Source: Pagrus major (Eukaryota; Chordata; Actinopteri; Spariformes; Sparidae). Taken from it: a stretch of DNA of 64,000 nucleotides. Made by a program: the position numbers and the translations under genes. The stretch's first letter is position 1, and every line of letters starts with the position of its first letter. Under the pieces are notes generated by a model that worked only from the letters and a program-made list of their open reading frames with translations, ran no database searches and was not told the origin of the DNA. Positions 1 to 28,425 of this stretch are shown here, piece by piece. The stretch lies in the NCBI RefSeq assembly GCF_040436345.1, contig NC_133237.1, forward strand, positions 27,385,861 through 27,449,860, in the 5' to 3' direction.

Positions 1-315
1 TAGTGACTGTTTAGGCTAGAAAAATGTACTAAATGACGTCGTTTCCAGTAAACTCTGGATGTCGCCACTTCAGGACACTTGGACTGCAGTGGACGAGCAG
101 TACGGAGGAATATTACAAAGGTTATGTGTAGTTTTATGGACCTTTTCGTCTCGGGCACCATTGATGCCTGTTATATGGATTATTGCTGCAGGACGGTACC
201 ACCGCGGGTCTCCAGCTGCACTTTGAGGAATAAAAAACTACACCGGATTTCTCATCAGCATGAGGGTGAGTCCATAATGACTGAATTTCATTCTAGAGTG
301 AACTATTCCTTTAAC
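1..315 (+). mobile_element. Right part of a TTAA-flanked non-autonomous element, cut by the window edge
   Basis: The end reads as a degenerate gtgaactattcctttaa, the reverse complement of the terminal sequence AAAGGAATAGTTCAC shared by several elements in this window, and is followed by TTAA at 312-315. Just inside it is the phrase catgagggtgagt, common in this teleost repeat type. The left end is outside the window. The 80-codon open frame inside it has no recognisable product. Assignment to a piggyBac- or Kolobok-like group rests only on the TTAA target site and is an inference. Confidence 0.55.
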
Positions 316-839
316 TTATAATTCTGACTTTAATTTATAATTCTGCTTTTTTTCCTCTGACTTTAATTCTGAGAAAAAGTCGGAACCCATTTTATTTCTC
401 AATGGTCCTAATCCTCATCCGTAAAATATACATCTGTATATTTCCTTGTTGAGATCGTTTGGTCGACTGGTCGTTACAGCATCAGTTCAGACCATAAACA
501 CACACAGTGTCTCAATATGTACAGTTGGATTAAAGGTTATTGTTAATGTTTCGTGCTTACATTTTGGAATCACCTGTTATATTGATGTTAATTTTCTTTT
601 TTTCCAATAATGGTGATTTTAATAGAAATGAAAGGAGTATAATTATCCATGTACCGAACAAACCCTTCATACAAAATAACTGATTATTTACAGCTGAAAA
701 CACAAAAGACTGAACTGCAGAGTTGTCCTTGGTTGAACAGAAGATTCATTCATGATTCGGACGTCTTTTCATGATAAATACTAAATAAATCAGATTATCC
801 ACACTGGTCCTCTACTGAGACCATATTAACAGCACTCAC

Positions 840-888
840 CTGTAACCGCTAAAGCCACAACAACACAAACCAACAGTTTGACCTCCAT
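840..888 (-). CDS. First coding exon (signal peptide) of an unidentified secreted protein; partial gene
   Basis: On the minus strand an ATG at 888 in good context (A at -3, G at +4) opens the peptide MEVKLLVCVVVALAVTG, a charged start followed by a hydrophobic core as in a signal peptide. It runs straight into a consensus splice donor (G|GTGAGT, GT at 839-838), leaving one base of a split codon. A TATAAA box lies about 100 bp upstream. An intron that splits the signal peptide is common in small secreted-protein genes such as apolipoproteins and secreted enzymes. I do not recognise the family, and no second exon is visible between 1 and 835, so the rest of the gene should lie left of the window. 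The exon is too short to appear as an ordinary long ORF. Confidence 0.6.
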
Positions 889-987
889 GATGTGATTCCT
901 CCAACCAACCGTGTCTGGTAATAAGATGAGAAGCTGATCAGTCTGGAACAGGAAGGTGTGACTGTGCCTCGCTGGAGACCTGCGACA

Positions 988-993
988 TTTATA
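988..993 (-). promoter_or_regulatory. TATA box for the minus-strand secreted-protein gene
   Basis: The minus strand reads TATAAA inside cccatataaatg. It lies 100 bp upstream of the ATG at 888, which would place the transcription start near 960 and leave a 5' UTR of about 70 nt. The match is exact. Its role is inferred from its distance to the signal-peptide exon. Confidence 0.5.
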
Positions 994-1139
994 TGGGAGG
1001 TCGTCTCCACTCGTTCAGACAGAGAAAGAAGTTGTAAAGCTGCAGATGTTCAAGAGCAGAGAGTCAAACGAGCTGCTGCCGCCCACACGCTTCGATTCTG
1101 AGTGAAACGTCTTTAATGTGCATTAAAAAACAAAATACA

Positions 1140-1297
1140 TTCACTCAAGTTCAACACGTGTGAGGAACTTCGAGTGTACTTGAATATTTCCATTTTCTGC
1201 AACTTAATACTTAAAACCATTTTGGAGGCAAATATTGTACTTTTTTTCTTCACTACATTTACTTTACTCACTTCAGTTACTTCTTTTCAGATAACAC
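1140..1297 (+). repeat. Dispersed 'tactcaagta' family repeat, diverged copy
   Basis: Contains tcactcaagt, gaatatttccattttctgc, ggcaaatattgtactttttt and cactacattta in the order seen in this teleost interspersed repeat. Related fragments occur near 10.46-10.56, 14.94-15.06, 31.86-31.90, 32.80-32.84, 36.56-36.74 and 55.92-56.05 kb. No coding capacity. Confidence 0.5.
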
Positions 1298-1299
1298 GC

Positions 1300-4200
1300 T
1301 GCATCAGAGCCGAAGTAGCACATTTTTAGATTAATTTATTTTACCGGCATTCAGCCTTTTGTTTTCTCTTCCGCCTCCTCGTTGTCAGGTCATCATGTCC
1401 GGCTGCTCAGAGGTGGACTGATGTTTGTTTCGTAGGTAATTTGCATTTTATTCGTATTTACTCGGTGGATTTTCTTTTTTTACTGCCCGCGCAGCATTTT
1501 GTAAACTTGTTTTTGGAAAATGCTGCATAAATAAAGTTTATCATCGACGTGAAGATCAACAAGTACAGTTATTTTTTTTTTGGATCCCAAAACCACTTAT
1601 CTCAAGATCGAGGAGTGACTGTACTGGCAGTGTTGCTGCTGTGCCCTGATAACAAGGAGTTTATTGCTTTTCATAATAAACATGTTGCTCTGATGTTACA
1701 ACACCAAGTCACATTATTAGTTTTTGTTTCTGGAGCATCGGTGAAACCTGCGAGGTGTGGACAGTCCAAAGGACACTGAAACACCCACCACAGCCTTCAT
1801 GTTCATCCTGCTGCCGAGAGAGACAGAAGAATCATCTGATGACAGAGCAGCTTGTTTCATCATGAGATCTCATCATCACAATACAATACTTTGTTATTTT
1901 GAGGGACTATAACTCTCATTTCATTACAGCAGCCTGTTGTATAATAAGTGACCCTTTAACTTTCTATAGCCACTTTAATGTTGCACCGTTTGCTCCGACA
2001 TAAATAAAGCTGTGTACAAAATGTTCAGAGGTGCCACTGACAGATATTAGTGACTGCTTGAGGTCTTGTTGATATCTTTATATACAATTCCTTTCATGTA
2101 ACTTCCAGTTTCCACTGTTGTTGACGTCCAATAGACCGGTTGACGTTTCCAAACCCAGACCAAGTGGTTTTTGTGCCTAAACCTAACCAGAGCACAATAT
2201 TAAACTGAAAACTGAACATAAAGAAATGTAAAGTTGCAACAGATCGGGGCCCACCGTCGAGGAGGTGGACTACAGTAATCTGTCTTGAATAAGTTATGAA
2301 GATGCAGATGTTTAAATGATTTGTATTTGAATGTCCTGTAGTGTAATATGACCATATAATCATAAATAAGTAGTTAGTGGTTAATGACAACTGGTAACAA
2401 GTACTGAGATATTAAAGAATCTAATCTAAATGTGATGGAATCACAAATGAATGGTTAAAACGTGTTGCTCTGCACTAGTTGATTGAATTGATGATTAAAC
2501 TACTGAATTGTGTTACTCTGGAGTGAAATATAACCACAAATGAAAGAGTGAAATCATGTAATCACATATACCACATTTTTTATTATTGTTGTCAGTCAGT
2601 AGGGCAGTGGAACGAGTCACCAGCACAGAGGAGCCGCGGTCAGAGGAGGAGACAGGGCAGCTCCGACATCTGACGGCGGCAGAGTTTTTCTGAGCAGAGA
2701 AGATCGTAGAAATGTCGCAAGACGGGTCAAGAGCAGAAAGGGGGAGGGGGCACATGTTTTTGCCTCGTGCAGAAAACACCCGAGCCAGCAAAAATTGGAC
2801 GTAAACAAAAGAACGAGCCAGGATTGGACGAACATGGGGCCCGGCCCCTGAATTAGTGAATATAAGGAGGATGTTTTGTGTTGAGAAGTTGGGTCTTATC
2901 GGATGAACTTTTGTCTGTATGATCTCATGTTTTATTGTCCACAATTAAACATTACTGCACTCAGCTGTGGAGGACTCCTGGAGACTATTTCCTTTTTATT
3001 GGGGACTTTTTGAAACTCTGAAAAACCTTTTTGGACAAACAAAGATAACAAAGTCGATACACGACAGTATCGCTGCTACGATAACCTAATTTAACTTGGG
3101 GATTAATAAAGTTATCTATCGATCTAAAGACGTTCCATGTAAATATTTTCCATCTGGATCACTTTTTATCTCGTCTTCATGTTTTTATCATTATTGTGTT
3201 TGTGATAAAAGTTCTTATAAGATACTAAACTTTTGGATGATAAGTGCCACGTTAATGTTTTTATCTGCATCGCTGGACTTTGCCATAAAGATGAGAAACA
3301 TAGTTTTTGTGGTTTTTCATGCTCAGATTTTTCATTATTAAACGCTCAAGAATTCTTCTGATGTCTAAAGAGACTTAAAGGTCACGAGAGGAACAATAAA
3401 ACACTGATACTAAGAGAAACTGTCCAGATGTTTGTGGGTGTTTGTTCTTTCATGTGTAAGAATAATAATCCAGACTTTCTGACAGCTGGCTTGTCAACAT
3501 GTTTAGTATTGTTGTGCTGCTGGACTTTACAATAAATATGATTGGTAAATAAGTTTTTGTGTCTTTTGGTTTTTATCTTTAATATCACTGGAGTTGGTGA
3601 TGCATTTTGAAACAGTGAGTCATCAGAATTTAACATGAAATCAAACCAAAGATTATTAATATTCTACAAACAAACTGCAGGAAGAATTTCCATAAATTAT
3701 TTAAAAAATGACCCCATGTATGTATGTTTATATGTATATATGTATGTGCCCTGTATAACTGAATAAGTATGTAAAAAAACATAATTTGTAAACTTTATCA
3801 TCTGAGATTACTGCTATTGCTTGTATTATTCGTGATGTTTGTTTTATTTTCATGTGATTGAGTCTGTTCTTATTTTGTGGCTTTCATTATGTCATTTTTT
3901 ATAAATAAAAATAGATTGAGAGAAAAGAAAATACTTAAAATGAGTCCATAGTTGTTTCATATATTCAGATAAATGTCACGGCCTTTCAAACAGTTATTCT
4001 TCTGAATTAAACAAATATATGTCAAAATAAATAAATAAATAAATAAATGCCCTATGTAATCAAAGCGTTTGTTTCTTGTACATTTTGCAAAAGAAGATAA
4101 ATTATGAAGTTGTGATGAATGTTGAATGTGCGCTGCAGGACACACAAGCACCACTAGATGTCGCCATTTCACTGTAGATTTGGCAGATTACCTCACTGTC

Positions 4201-4700
4201 CTCTCTCTGTGTCATGCAGGAAAAAAGACTTGATTTTATATTTCATTTAAGAAAATCTTTATTTTTTTGTCTTCTACATTTGTGTCCTAAGATGACATCA
4301 CTGAATTTACTGTGACAGTAACCATCAGCAGACATCCAGGAACAAGTGTTGATAAGTGAACATGAACCTGGTCTCAGCTCAGGGTGATATTATCCAGGTC
4401 ACATGTTATTTTCTCCAGTTGTATCTCACACTGCCAAACTTCACTGTGAACAAAGAACATAAAAATAGGAAACTATACTGATTCTGTAAGAAAACAGAAA
4501 AAACACACTGAAGAAGCCTCAGCTGAAGCAGGTGAGAAAGCACCTGGCTGCAGACGGGTTGTCCTGTCACACAGGACATTAATTAATTAGACACATTAAT
4601 TCAACATTTTCATCAACAACACTGAACATTTTCATAACACAGAGTTTCTACTGAGTGCTGCGCCTCAGCGTTATTAAATGTGGCCAACATTTACGGAGTC
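1300..4700. other. Intergenic DNA upstream of taok2; no gene recognised
   Basis: AT-rich sequence with no open frame I can assign. It holds low-complexity tatg/tata runs near 3715-3750, a short (aaat)n run at about 4025-4048 and a 143-codon minus-strand ORF at 2513-2944 without recognisable motifs. Nothing resembles an RNA gene. Confidence 0.4.
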
Positions 4701-4779
4701 CCTGTAAAAATAATCATTAAATGAAGCCTTCGAGCCTTTGTACCAGATTATTAATATTATCTAGGTCGGTTTATTTATA

Positions 4780-5355
4780 CCCTTTTATTTGTGAAGCGGA
4801 AACCTCACCGGAAACAGAACCCGTCAGCTTCCGGTCAGCGCCTGAGTCCCGCCCCACCAGTCTGAGCCATCTTGTATTTAGCAAGAACAAAAACGGTGTA
4901 AGAAACAAGTCCAGCCTCGGGATGGGGCGCAGGCTTTAGGACGGATTTCAGGAGAGTATTTTTAATCAGGTCCGGTGCGACGGGACAACATGCTCGGAAG
5001 CGGGTCGCCGCGGAGACACATCAGCCACACCCCGGAGAATAGCTAATGTTACCGTTAGCTCGCAAGCTATCGAAGCTAAGCTAGCCAATTAGCTAAGGCT
5101 AGTAGCCCAGTAACGCAGGAGAGACAACTGGCGAGCTTAAAGTTTCTGCTCGAGCCAGCTTTATTAGCAGCGTGTTTTCTGAAAGCTTAATTTATTTCAC
5201 TGCTGCCCTGAAACCAGGAGGGACTTCGGTGGAAATGGGCCACACGTCGTGCTGATTATCTGCCGAGAGGAGACTCGGGCTATGAGGATAGAGGCTCGCT
5301 AGCTTGGCTGCTAACAGTTGTTTTTCGTTCCAGAGCGGAACCACAATAAGCCGCG
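4780..5355 (+). promoter_or_regulatory. taok2: Probable taok2 promoter and non-coding first exon
   Basis: This GC-richer stretch has ETS-like sites (caccggaaac, agcttccggtc), an Sp1-like cccgcccc and a YY1-like gccatcttg near 4866-4875, all usual for TATA-less housekeeping promoters. It ends with a good splice donor (ccgcg|gtaagt, GT at 5356). The first coding exon of taok2 begins at an acceptor at 11489/11490 with only 9 nt before its ATG, so at least one upstream non-coding exon is required. This is the best candidate. The transcription start was not located. Confidence 0.5.
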
Positions 5356-6885
5356 GTAAGTGATGCTACACTTAGCTAGCTGCGGTGCTAGCTCATCCAG
5401 TTAGCCGCTCCAGGGGTTTTCAAACTTGGGTCCGGGGACGCCCTGTGGGCTCTGATCTGCTCTCAGATGCCTTCAGTAAAATGAAAAATGGTGTTAAATT
5501 GCTGCAGCTAGCGGTTAGCTTAGCAGACTCTGATGGGTCGTTTCATCGGCTTTTATTCACTTAGCAGAATTCATCGCTATTTTTCTTTACGCCGAACAAC
5601 CGAGATGAAGAATTCAGTGACAAGTCGGGAACAAAAAGCGACTTCATCCAAGCAGACAGAGGTTTTCTGACAGTGTCCTGTGGATGCTGAGCCTTTTCCA
5701 GCTGTGGGTCTGTAGATCAGCCCCGCTAAAAAATAAATAAAGTAACATTAGCGCCTGCTGTCATGAAGTGTTAGCTTCGCCCTTCATAAACATTCATCAG
5801 CATTTGCTAACGTTAGCACGTGAATACAATGGCTGATTAAGAAGTAAACTATGTATAGTTGTGTCTGATGCAGCTGGTTACATCCAGGTGGAGTGAATCC
5901 TCGATTTTAATGAGCAACTTTGACCACAACAAAGAAAAGCTGAGCCTGTGATGAGCTGAGCTGCTGACAGGATGTTACAGGCCGTCCAACACATTTACCA
6001 CCAGCTGGACAACACTCATGTCTTCTGATGAGGGAGTCATCGGGGTGGTTTACAGTTTATTGATGCTGCTGCAATGCCCAAACAAGACTTACTTAACAGA
6101 TCTGAGGTTTCATTTTTAGGGCAGAGGTTGATGCAACGCTTACGTAAACCTAAAAATCAAAGCCTCACATGTTGACTGTCTCCTTTTCATCCGAAATAAC
6201 TGTGGAGAGATTCAGTTTGATATCGGGACGATGTCTGCCTTCAGGAGATGTGGTGTCAAATCACATAAAAGCGTTCAGTTTCCCTTTGTGTGCTCCCACA
6301 GACACGAGAAGCCTACAAGCCTCAGTGTTACAGTTAGAGTCAAAATGTATTTATTGTCATAGTGGTGCAGTTTGTGGATATTTCAGTTTTAATGTACGAA
6401 CTTTTCTCAAAGGTCGGACCACGCCCGGTGAACAGTGTCGATGCCTCCCAGCCTGTGATCAGACTCCTTTGCTGTGAACTCGCATCAGTGTAGTTTTTAT
6501 GTGGTGCTGCTTATTGGTGCTAATAAACACTTATATCCCCACTTTGTGTGACTGTTTCACACATTCACAACAAAGAGCTTCTGTTATGCAAAACTGTTTC
6601 CAAGTCCGGGCTCAGTTCAGCCATGTGATCTCGGTCATTCGGCTCCACTGACACACCAGATTTCACGTCACGTCTGAGGCTTCGTTTCCCTTTTCCCTCC
6701 TCTGTCTTCAGTGTCTGATGCTGCCTTCAAATGCAACTTCATTGAACTTGTGTGAGTTTGTTTTTTCCATATAGGATGTTGAGGAAACTTGCGTCCCCAG
6801 AGTTGTGTGTCTGAACTTGTGAGAACAACCGTGTTCACTGGAAAATAGCTAAAATAGAACCGCAAGCTGGCTTCTTGTTTAAAAA

Positions 6886-7075
6886 TGGGGAATGATTTGG
6901 TGTTTTTTGCTTTTCAACGTGAAGCTGAGGAATCAGAAAATGGTTGACATCAACTGTGACGAACCTCTCTGCGCTTTTTTTCTTTTTAAACACCAGTCCG
7001 CTCCTATGTCATCGTCCATGAGCTTTGGTTTTCAGAGAATTTCCATTTAGTCATGAATACCACAACACTGGGTCA
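6886..7075 (+). repeat. Copy A of a block duplicated within taok2 intron 1
   Basis: Starts around atgatttggtgttttttgc, passes gtgaagctgaggaatcag and ctttttaaacaccag, and ends in tcatgaataccacaacactg just before the TTAA element at 7076. A clearly similar block in the same order and orientation occupies 12393-12577, also followed directly by a TTAA-element end. Confidence 0.65.
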
Positions 7076-7616
7076 TTAAAGGACTAGTTCACCCACAAAT
7101 GTAAATGAGTCATTATCTCCTCACCCCCATGCTCACCCTCACCCTGACAACAGCGTCGCAGCATTCTCCTAAACGACCGAAGTAGCTGGGGACTTTTAAA
7201 ACGTAAAAGAAACAACCAATTAAACCATAAAATGGCTCCATACTGCTCGTTTGCTGTAAACCTAAGTCTCCAGATGCCCCGAGATCCCAAACTGATTTGA
7301 AAAGACATAATTTACACCCTCGATGTGCGGTTGAGCTCCTGCGCCCACTCCAGATGGGGTGAATGCTAGCACTTTTAGCTTAGCAGCTATATAGATAGTT
7401 TGTGATCTCGGGGCTCCTGCAGACTGTGATCACAGCAGACGAGCTGTATGGAGACATCTGATGTTTAAATCATCTCCAGCTGCTTCAGCTGTTCAGCAGA
7501 ACGCTGCGACTCTGTTTTACTGTGAAGCTCCAGAAATGTTCTGTGGACTACGAGACTTCACCTGACCTGATTACATAATGTCTGAATTTACATTTCTGGG
7601 TGAACTAATCCTTTAA
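7076..7616. mobile_element. Complete-looking TTAA-flanked non-autonomous element (about 540 bp)
   Basis: TTAA at 7076-7079 is followed by aaggactagttcacccacaa. The right end reads ttctgggtgaactaatcctt followed by TTAA at 7613-7616, so the ends are inverted repeats of about 25 bp. No transposase frame is present. It lies within taok2 intron 1. The TTAA duplication and terminal repeats suggest mobilisation by a piggyBac- or Kolobok-like transposase, which is an inference. Confidence 0.7.
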
Positions 7617-8609
7617 TATCACGACCCTATTCGAAGGCCACACTTACTTTACTTTTTATTGTGAAAATGTTATAATGCAGATGATAGAAAACCGGAGAGG
7701 AATGTCATGATGAAGATTCCTGACGGATCAGAACCGGTAACATCACAGTTGCACAGTTTAGGCTTCAGGCAATCAGGACGCCCCATTTCTCTCTTTCTAA
7801 TTAAAGAGTACTTGTTGTTCCTCCTGTAGAAAAATGTCGTTCCCTCTCTCACAGTTTTCGGCTTGCCTGTTTTCCTCCTGACTGTAGACGGTTGCTGCAG
7901 GCGTCTGAGTCCTCGGCTTGGACCGAACACCATCAGGCCGCTGAGTGCCACATTATATATGATTGGAAATTGGTTCACTGCGTTCTGAAGAAATGTTGGG
8001 TTTGGGGTGGGAGGGTGGTAATAATCTGTCTCCTCGTCTAGCACAGATTTACTAGCACGTTCACACAGCGGTGCTTTAAAGGGAACACGCCTGGCAGTCC
8101 TGCATTAAACAGGGACCCCGAGGCCGTGTGTTCATGCATTCACCGACTCACAGAGGCCCGGTTATGTTGCCGGCTCTCCTCAGGGCTCCAGCTGACACTC
8201 AAGGATGAGCAGCTACATTAACCCCATTATAAAATGATGTTGCTCTCGTCAATAACCTAGGCCCCGTGTGCAGGCTGGGAATACATTCAGAGGGCTGAAT
8301 CAGTCAGATGACTGAGGCTCATCCTCGCGTCTTCACACGGACCTTTGGGTTGAGTTGGACGGTGAAGAACTTGTCAGTTTGGCTTTCTGCTGCGCTCTGA
8401 TCTTCAGATACACGAGACGGCACAAGTGTCGAGCATGTAATTAAATTACACGTATGTATAGATGCATCTTTCTCCATATTTTAAATTCTTTGTGAGCCTC
8501 TGATGGGCTGTTGTATTCTTGATTTTTCTTTTAAGAAGCAGGACGTCTTCCCTCACATGACTTGAAACAAGAAACGAGAAAATGAAAAAAGAAATGTATC
8601 AACTGATCA

Positions 8610-8770
8610 ACGATAATAAAGCTGCTGCAGCTTTGACAGTTGATTACTGGATTCGTTGTTTGGTCTTTAAAATCTCCACAATGTGCTCACGTTCTTAAAT
8701 CAATTATCAAAATAGTTTGCAATTAAAATAATACTTGACAACTAATTGAGTAATTACTGCAGCTCTAAGT
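8610..8770 (+). repeat. Fragment of the dispersed 'gttgcagctct' repeat family
   Basis: Contains atcaaaatagtttgcaatt and ends in attactgcagctcta, the typical 3' end of a teleost interspersed repeat. Better copies are near 10.84-11.18 and 29.40-29.58 kb. Confidence 0.4.
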
Positions 8771-10839
8771 TCTCGATGCAGATCTCCAAGATGAGTCTGT
8801 CAGATATTACATGAGTAACTGTGATTTAAAGGACCTATTTGTAAATGAGGTTGATTTTCTTGTCTCATTCCCAACTTGTCAAATACTGACGCTTTGGGAT
8901 TACAGGACGGGCTGACCCTTTAAGTTTTCTTGACTACATGGGAGTTTGTTGTTTGATTGATATGAAGGCAAACAATCATTGCTCGTTCTTGATCTGCTCT
9001 GGTTGTTTGCTCTGGTTCTTACAAAATCACCCAGTCAGTCCAGATTGATTAATTCCAAGTAAATCTATTCAGGTAATCTGGAGGGGAAGTCCCTGTTTGT
9101 TCACGTATTTGGCAGAAAACCAAAAGGCAGTGTCAGTTTTTCCGATGTCACGCAGCCCTGATAAGTGCACATGTGTCATCTTCAAGTATCTGCTCAAGTT
9201 TTTGATTTTAATTTGCATTTTCTGGCACAAAGTGTGACACTTAATGTCGCCGTTAGACTCTTAACTGATTGTAAATCCTGACTGTAGCGGCGTGTTCGTA
9301 TTCTGGAAACCTTCGCAGCATTTACGTATTTCAGTTAATAATTGAAATCATGTTGTATTGCACTTTGTATAAAACCAGCTGCCATTTTGTCTCCGCCACA
9401 TCAGTTCTCCGTCTCTGCTGTTCATGTCACTCTTGTTCACGTCTCCTTTCTGTTTAACTCGCTCGCTCCAGTTTTTCAGGACTTTCACAGTTGTTGGTTT
9501 TCTGTTGAACGTCTTCATGTCACAACCTGTCGGACGGTTACTGTCCCAGATAGATCAGCTGTGGAAGATAGAGGCTGTTTTCCATCAGAGCCGCGATAAC
9601 TCATAAACATTTACGCCAAAAGCAGCCAGTCATGACATTCCTGAAATATTGCACAATATCTGAGACATGCTCCATAGATTGTGAACATCAGGCCGGCTGA
9701 TAAAGTCTCTGATTTTCGGTGCACATGAGGGAGTTTTGCAAATGGGTCACTTTACAAGAGTACAAGAATGCATTTTCCAGCATGTTTAACACATTAATTA
9801 GACGGTTTTCTGCCCAACTGAAGTGGAAAACAGACGCTTCACATCCTTCAAAAACAGAATGGGCACACGCTCCACGATCCAAATATAAACCAGAGGGAAG
9901 TTCCTCCAGCAACGTTCAAAACACAGGACTGGAACCTGCCATCGCACCCAGACTGATGAACACGTCTCCAAATACATCAAATGTAAATGATTCATAATCC
10001 TTTTAAAGGATTGTTTAAGTCGGCGTCGTCAGCGTTGTCCTCAGGGTTTGTGGCTGCGTGTATTTGTTCAGGGGTTTTAGGGTCCTCAAGGATTTTTAAA
10101 TTAAAAAAAATGTAAATTTTGGACAAATATGATGAACTTAAATTAGAAAAGCAGATAATAAACTTCGACCTCAAAGCTTCATGATGAATCTTTTAGTATA
10201 TGTTCGCTGCAGACGAACTACAACCATGTGATCCAGGAAAAGTCCTTTAATTAGTTTTGATGCTTTTCACATTGATTTCACATAATTCTGCTACAGTGGT
10301 GCCCAAAATGTTCTGAACTGAAACCGGTCAGCTGTGAGGAAACGTACGGGTTTGTTTTATTCAGTGCTGAGCCCGATTGTGAGTAATCCAGGAGGCAGAT
10401 AACTGATAACTGGATCTGATTTACATTTACAGGAAAATTAAAAATCTGTGTCAAAGTCGAGAATAACCAGTGATGGAAAGAAACTCACGACTTCACTTCA
10501 GTATTTCTATTTTCTGCTTCTTAAAACTTTCACTCCACTTCATTTATTTGATCAGATAATTGAGTGCTGATCAGCTGTTGCTCCTGACATCAGGTAGCGT
10601 TGTGGACACTGAGACCACAGAGGAGTCGAGAAGGACTGCAATAAAAAAAGATCAAACATTTATTGGCAATCACACAAAAACACAGACGACCGTAAAAGCG
10701 TTGAATATCAGCGCTGATGATCGTTCTTCCCTGATGAACGTGCCAGCAGATCAAAAGTCAGAGATTCAATTAATTACGACGTGAATCGTCATTTCAGAAT
10801 CTGAAACCTCTAAATGTTTAATATTTAAGTTTGAACAAC

Positions 10840-11180
10840 AGATTATCAGAATTGTTGCCGACTGATTTTCTGTCGGTCGACTTCGTGATTAATTGTTTCG
10901 GCTCCGGTGATTAAATCTTACAGATCAGACTCCGGCTGCCTCACTGTTGTTGTTGTTGTTGATTCATCTCTTGATTAATTCATTTGTCGTTAACTCCATA
11001 AAATGTCTTGTTTTGTCCACAACTCAAAGATCTTCAGTTTACTGTCACAGAGGAAAGAAACCAGAAAATATTCACATTTAACAGGCTGGAATCAGAATTC
11101 TGACTTATTTCCCCTAAAAATGCATCAAAATAATTAAATAATTGAAGTAAAATTAGACAACTAATCGTTTATCGATCACA
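10840..11180 (-). repeat. Copy of the dispersed 'gttgcagctct' repeat family
   Basis: Shares ordered phrases with other copies in the window: tgtcttgttttgtccacaac, caaagatcttcagtttactg, gaaaccagaaaatattcac and then aattaaataattgaag / gacaactaatcg. It lies in taok2 intron 1 and has no coding capacity. The strand assignment is uncertain. Confidence 0.45.
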
Positions 11181-11450
11181 CGTTGCTGTTTATAGTGAGT
11201 TGTTATCTTCTTAAAATGGCAAAGACATCTTCAGCTCTGGGAAATTAAAATTGCAGCTTTCGGGCTTTTTGAGACAAAAAGATTGATCAGTAAATTAAAT
11301 GTTTTTAAATTAATTACATCTATTTGAATTGTATAATAGGATCTCTATTATAGTGATCAACAATTAACAAGTTTTATTATTTTAGACCAAAACATTTCTT
11401 CAGTCGTACCTCTGAGGTCTGACGGGTGTTACCTTGTTTTGACCTTTGTC

Positions 11451-11489
11451 CTCTCCTCACCTGTCCTCCTCTCCTCACCTGTCCTCCAG
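11451..11489 (+). repeat. Short tandem repeat forming the polypyrimidine tract of the first coding taok2 exon
   Basis: An 18-bp pyrimidine-rich unit (gtcctcctctcctcacct) is repeated about twice and runs directly into the acceptor tcctccag at 11482-11489. Confidence 0.55.
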
Positions 11490-11498
11490 GCCCTGGCC

Positions 11499-26695
<15,197 letters not shown>

Positions 26696-28375
26696 GAGGC
26701 TCCTCCTCCATGACCCTCTGCTTCTGTAAACAAACAAACAAACAAACAAACAGGGCTACGACGTGTTTCAGATATCGAGAACAGAAGTAGAACCAGGCCC
26801 GTTAGAGAGAGAGTTCTGTTTTAGCATGTTTTAAAAGGCTTCATAGAGCTAAAGTCAAACAAACCAAACCCCAGTTTAAAAAGTGTCAATTTTAGGATCT
26901 CCTTTCCTGAAGAAAGAGAGGAAAAGCCTTTTACAGTCACTGTTCTGAACGAGTATTAGCGTCACTGTCGAGCTCTTCCACACATTACAGAGTTGCACAG
27001 AAACGGTGACGAAACGAAAACAAACGTCACGACACGTCCACGCGTGAAAATGAGCCGTGTGTCGCAAAATGAACAAGTCGAACCGTTTAAGATCCGATTA
27101 AACAAAAAACACACTCGAGTCCATTTGTTGATTTTGCGACACGCTGATCCGTTGCACAGTATTGAGTCGCCTGTTGGACCAGTTTGAGATTCAGGTTTAA
27201 AGTCGAGCCGAACGAGCGGGTTTAGATTTTCAGTTTGTGTCGAGTTGAGCGACAGTTGTGGAGCTTCCACTTGGCTAGCGGTGCTTTAAAAACCACTGTA
27301 ACTATGTAAATAACAGTAAATTGTAAACCCAGTTTTTTTTTTGTTTGTTTTTTTTGGATCTGTCAGTGTTTCATACGTTCGGCGGGCGGCGGGGGGGATT
27401 TCTTGACGACACATTTATTTTATTTGTAGTGATAAGATTCTGCATATGACAACTGAACAAACACTGCCATCTCAAGACGACTCGACCACTGCCCTTTAAA
27501 TCTTCTTAAAGGGGCAGTCCAACATTTTGAGATCGTTTTGCCGTCTCAGCTCGAGTCAGAAGACGAGACGAATCATCGGATTGATCTGGTGTTCAGAACA
27601 GAAGACGATCCAGTTCATTTATCTCACATTTACAAGCCGGAAGAAAGAAAGTACAGAAGACGATTAGAGCCGCCGTAAAAAATGTTTTTGAGTTCTGACT
27701 TTCAAATAAATGTGTCTTCCGTAAGAATGAGATGTTTCAGCTCCATGATGAGAAATAAACACAGGCCACAGTGAGAGGAAATTAATTTTGTGATATCGAC
27801 GTTTCCACATCGTCTGTTAAAGGATGAAAAACAAGACCGAGGTGTCTGTTTTGTGACTCGTCTCAACAAGTTTAATACGTCACATAAAAACAGTGCTGCT
27901 CATTCATTTACATCATTACTGAACGGTGATTCACGACCTTTTTATTCTGATTATTTTTTGATGCCTTTTAGTAGAAAGTCTTCAGTAGACTGACGACAGA
28001 AAGTCGCCTAATAGAATTATATGATTATGGGTGTTAAATAACATCCAGTTAAAATCCTTTTAAGTCTTTTTCACGTTGTTAACCTGCACGTTCACAGGTT
28101 GTTTTAAATATGCTGAAGATCAGACTCACTAAATACAAACATGTGGAGCGAGATATAGATGTTCCCTGAAATACAGCCACTGGGTCTGAATTTTAGCGGC
28201 TGATGACGATGTTGGGGAGCAGAAAGAGGCCAATATCCATAAACACAGATTGTTTTATTATATTTTCTCGTCTTCCAGTTTCTGTTCTGAACTCCGAATC
28301 TGACTCGACTTAAAACAGACGAGGAAAAAACGTCTCAAACTGTCGACGTGCTCCTTTAACAGGATGCTGCCAGAG

Positions 28376-28425
<50 letters not shown>

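Noticed and set aside
2513-2944. 143-codon minus-strand ORF upstream of taok2
   Set aside because: No motif, no splice structure and no similarity I can name; likely chance or an old repeat remnant.
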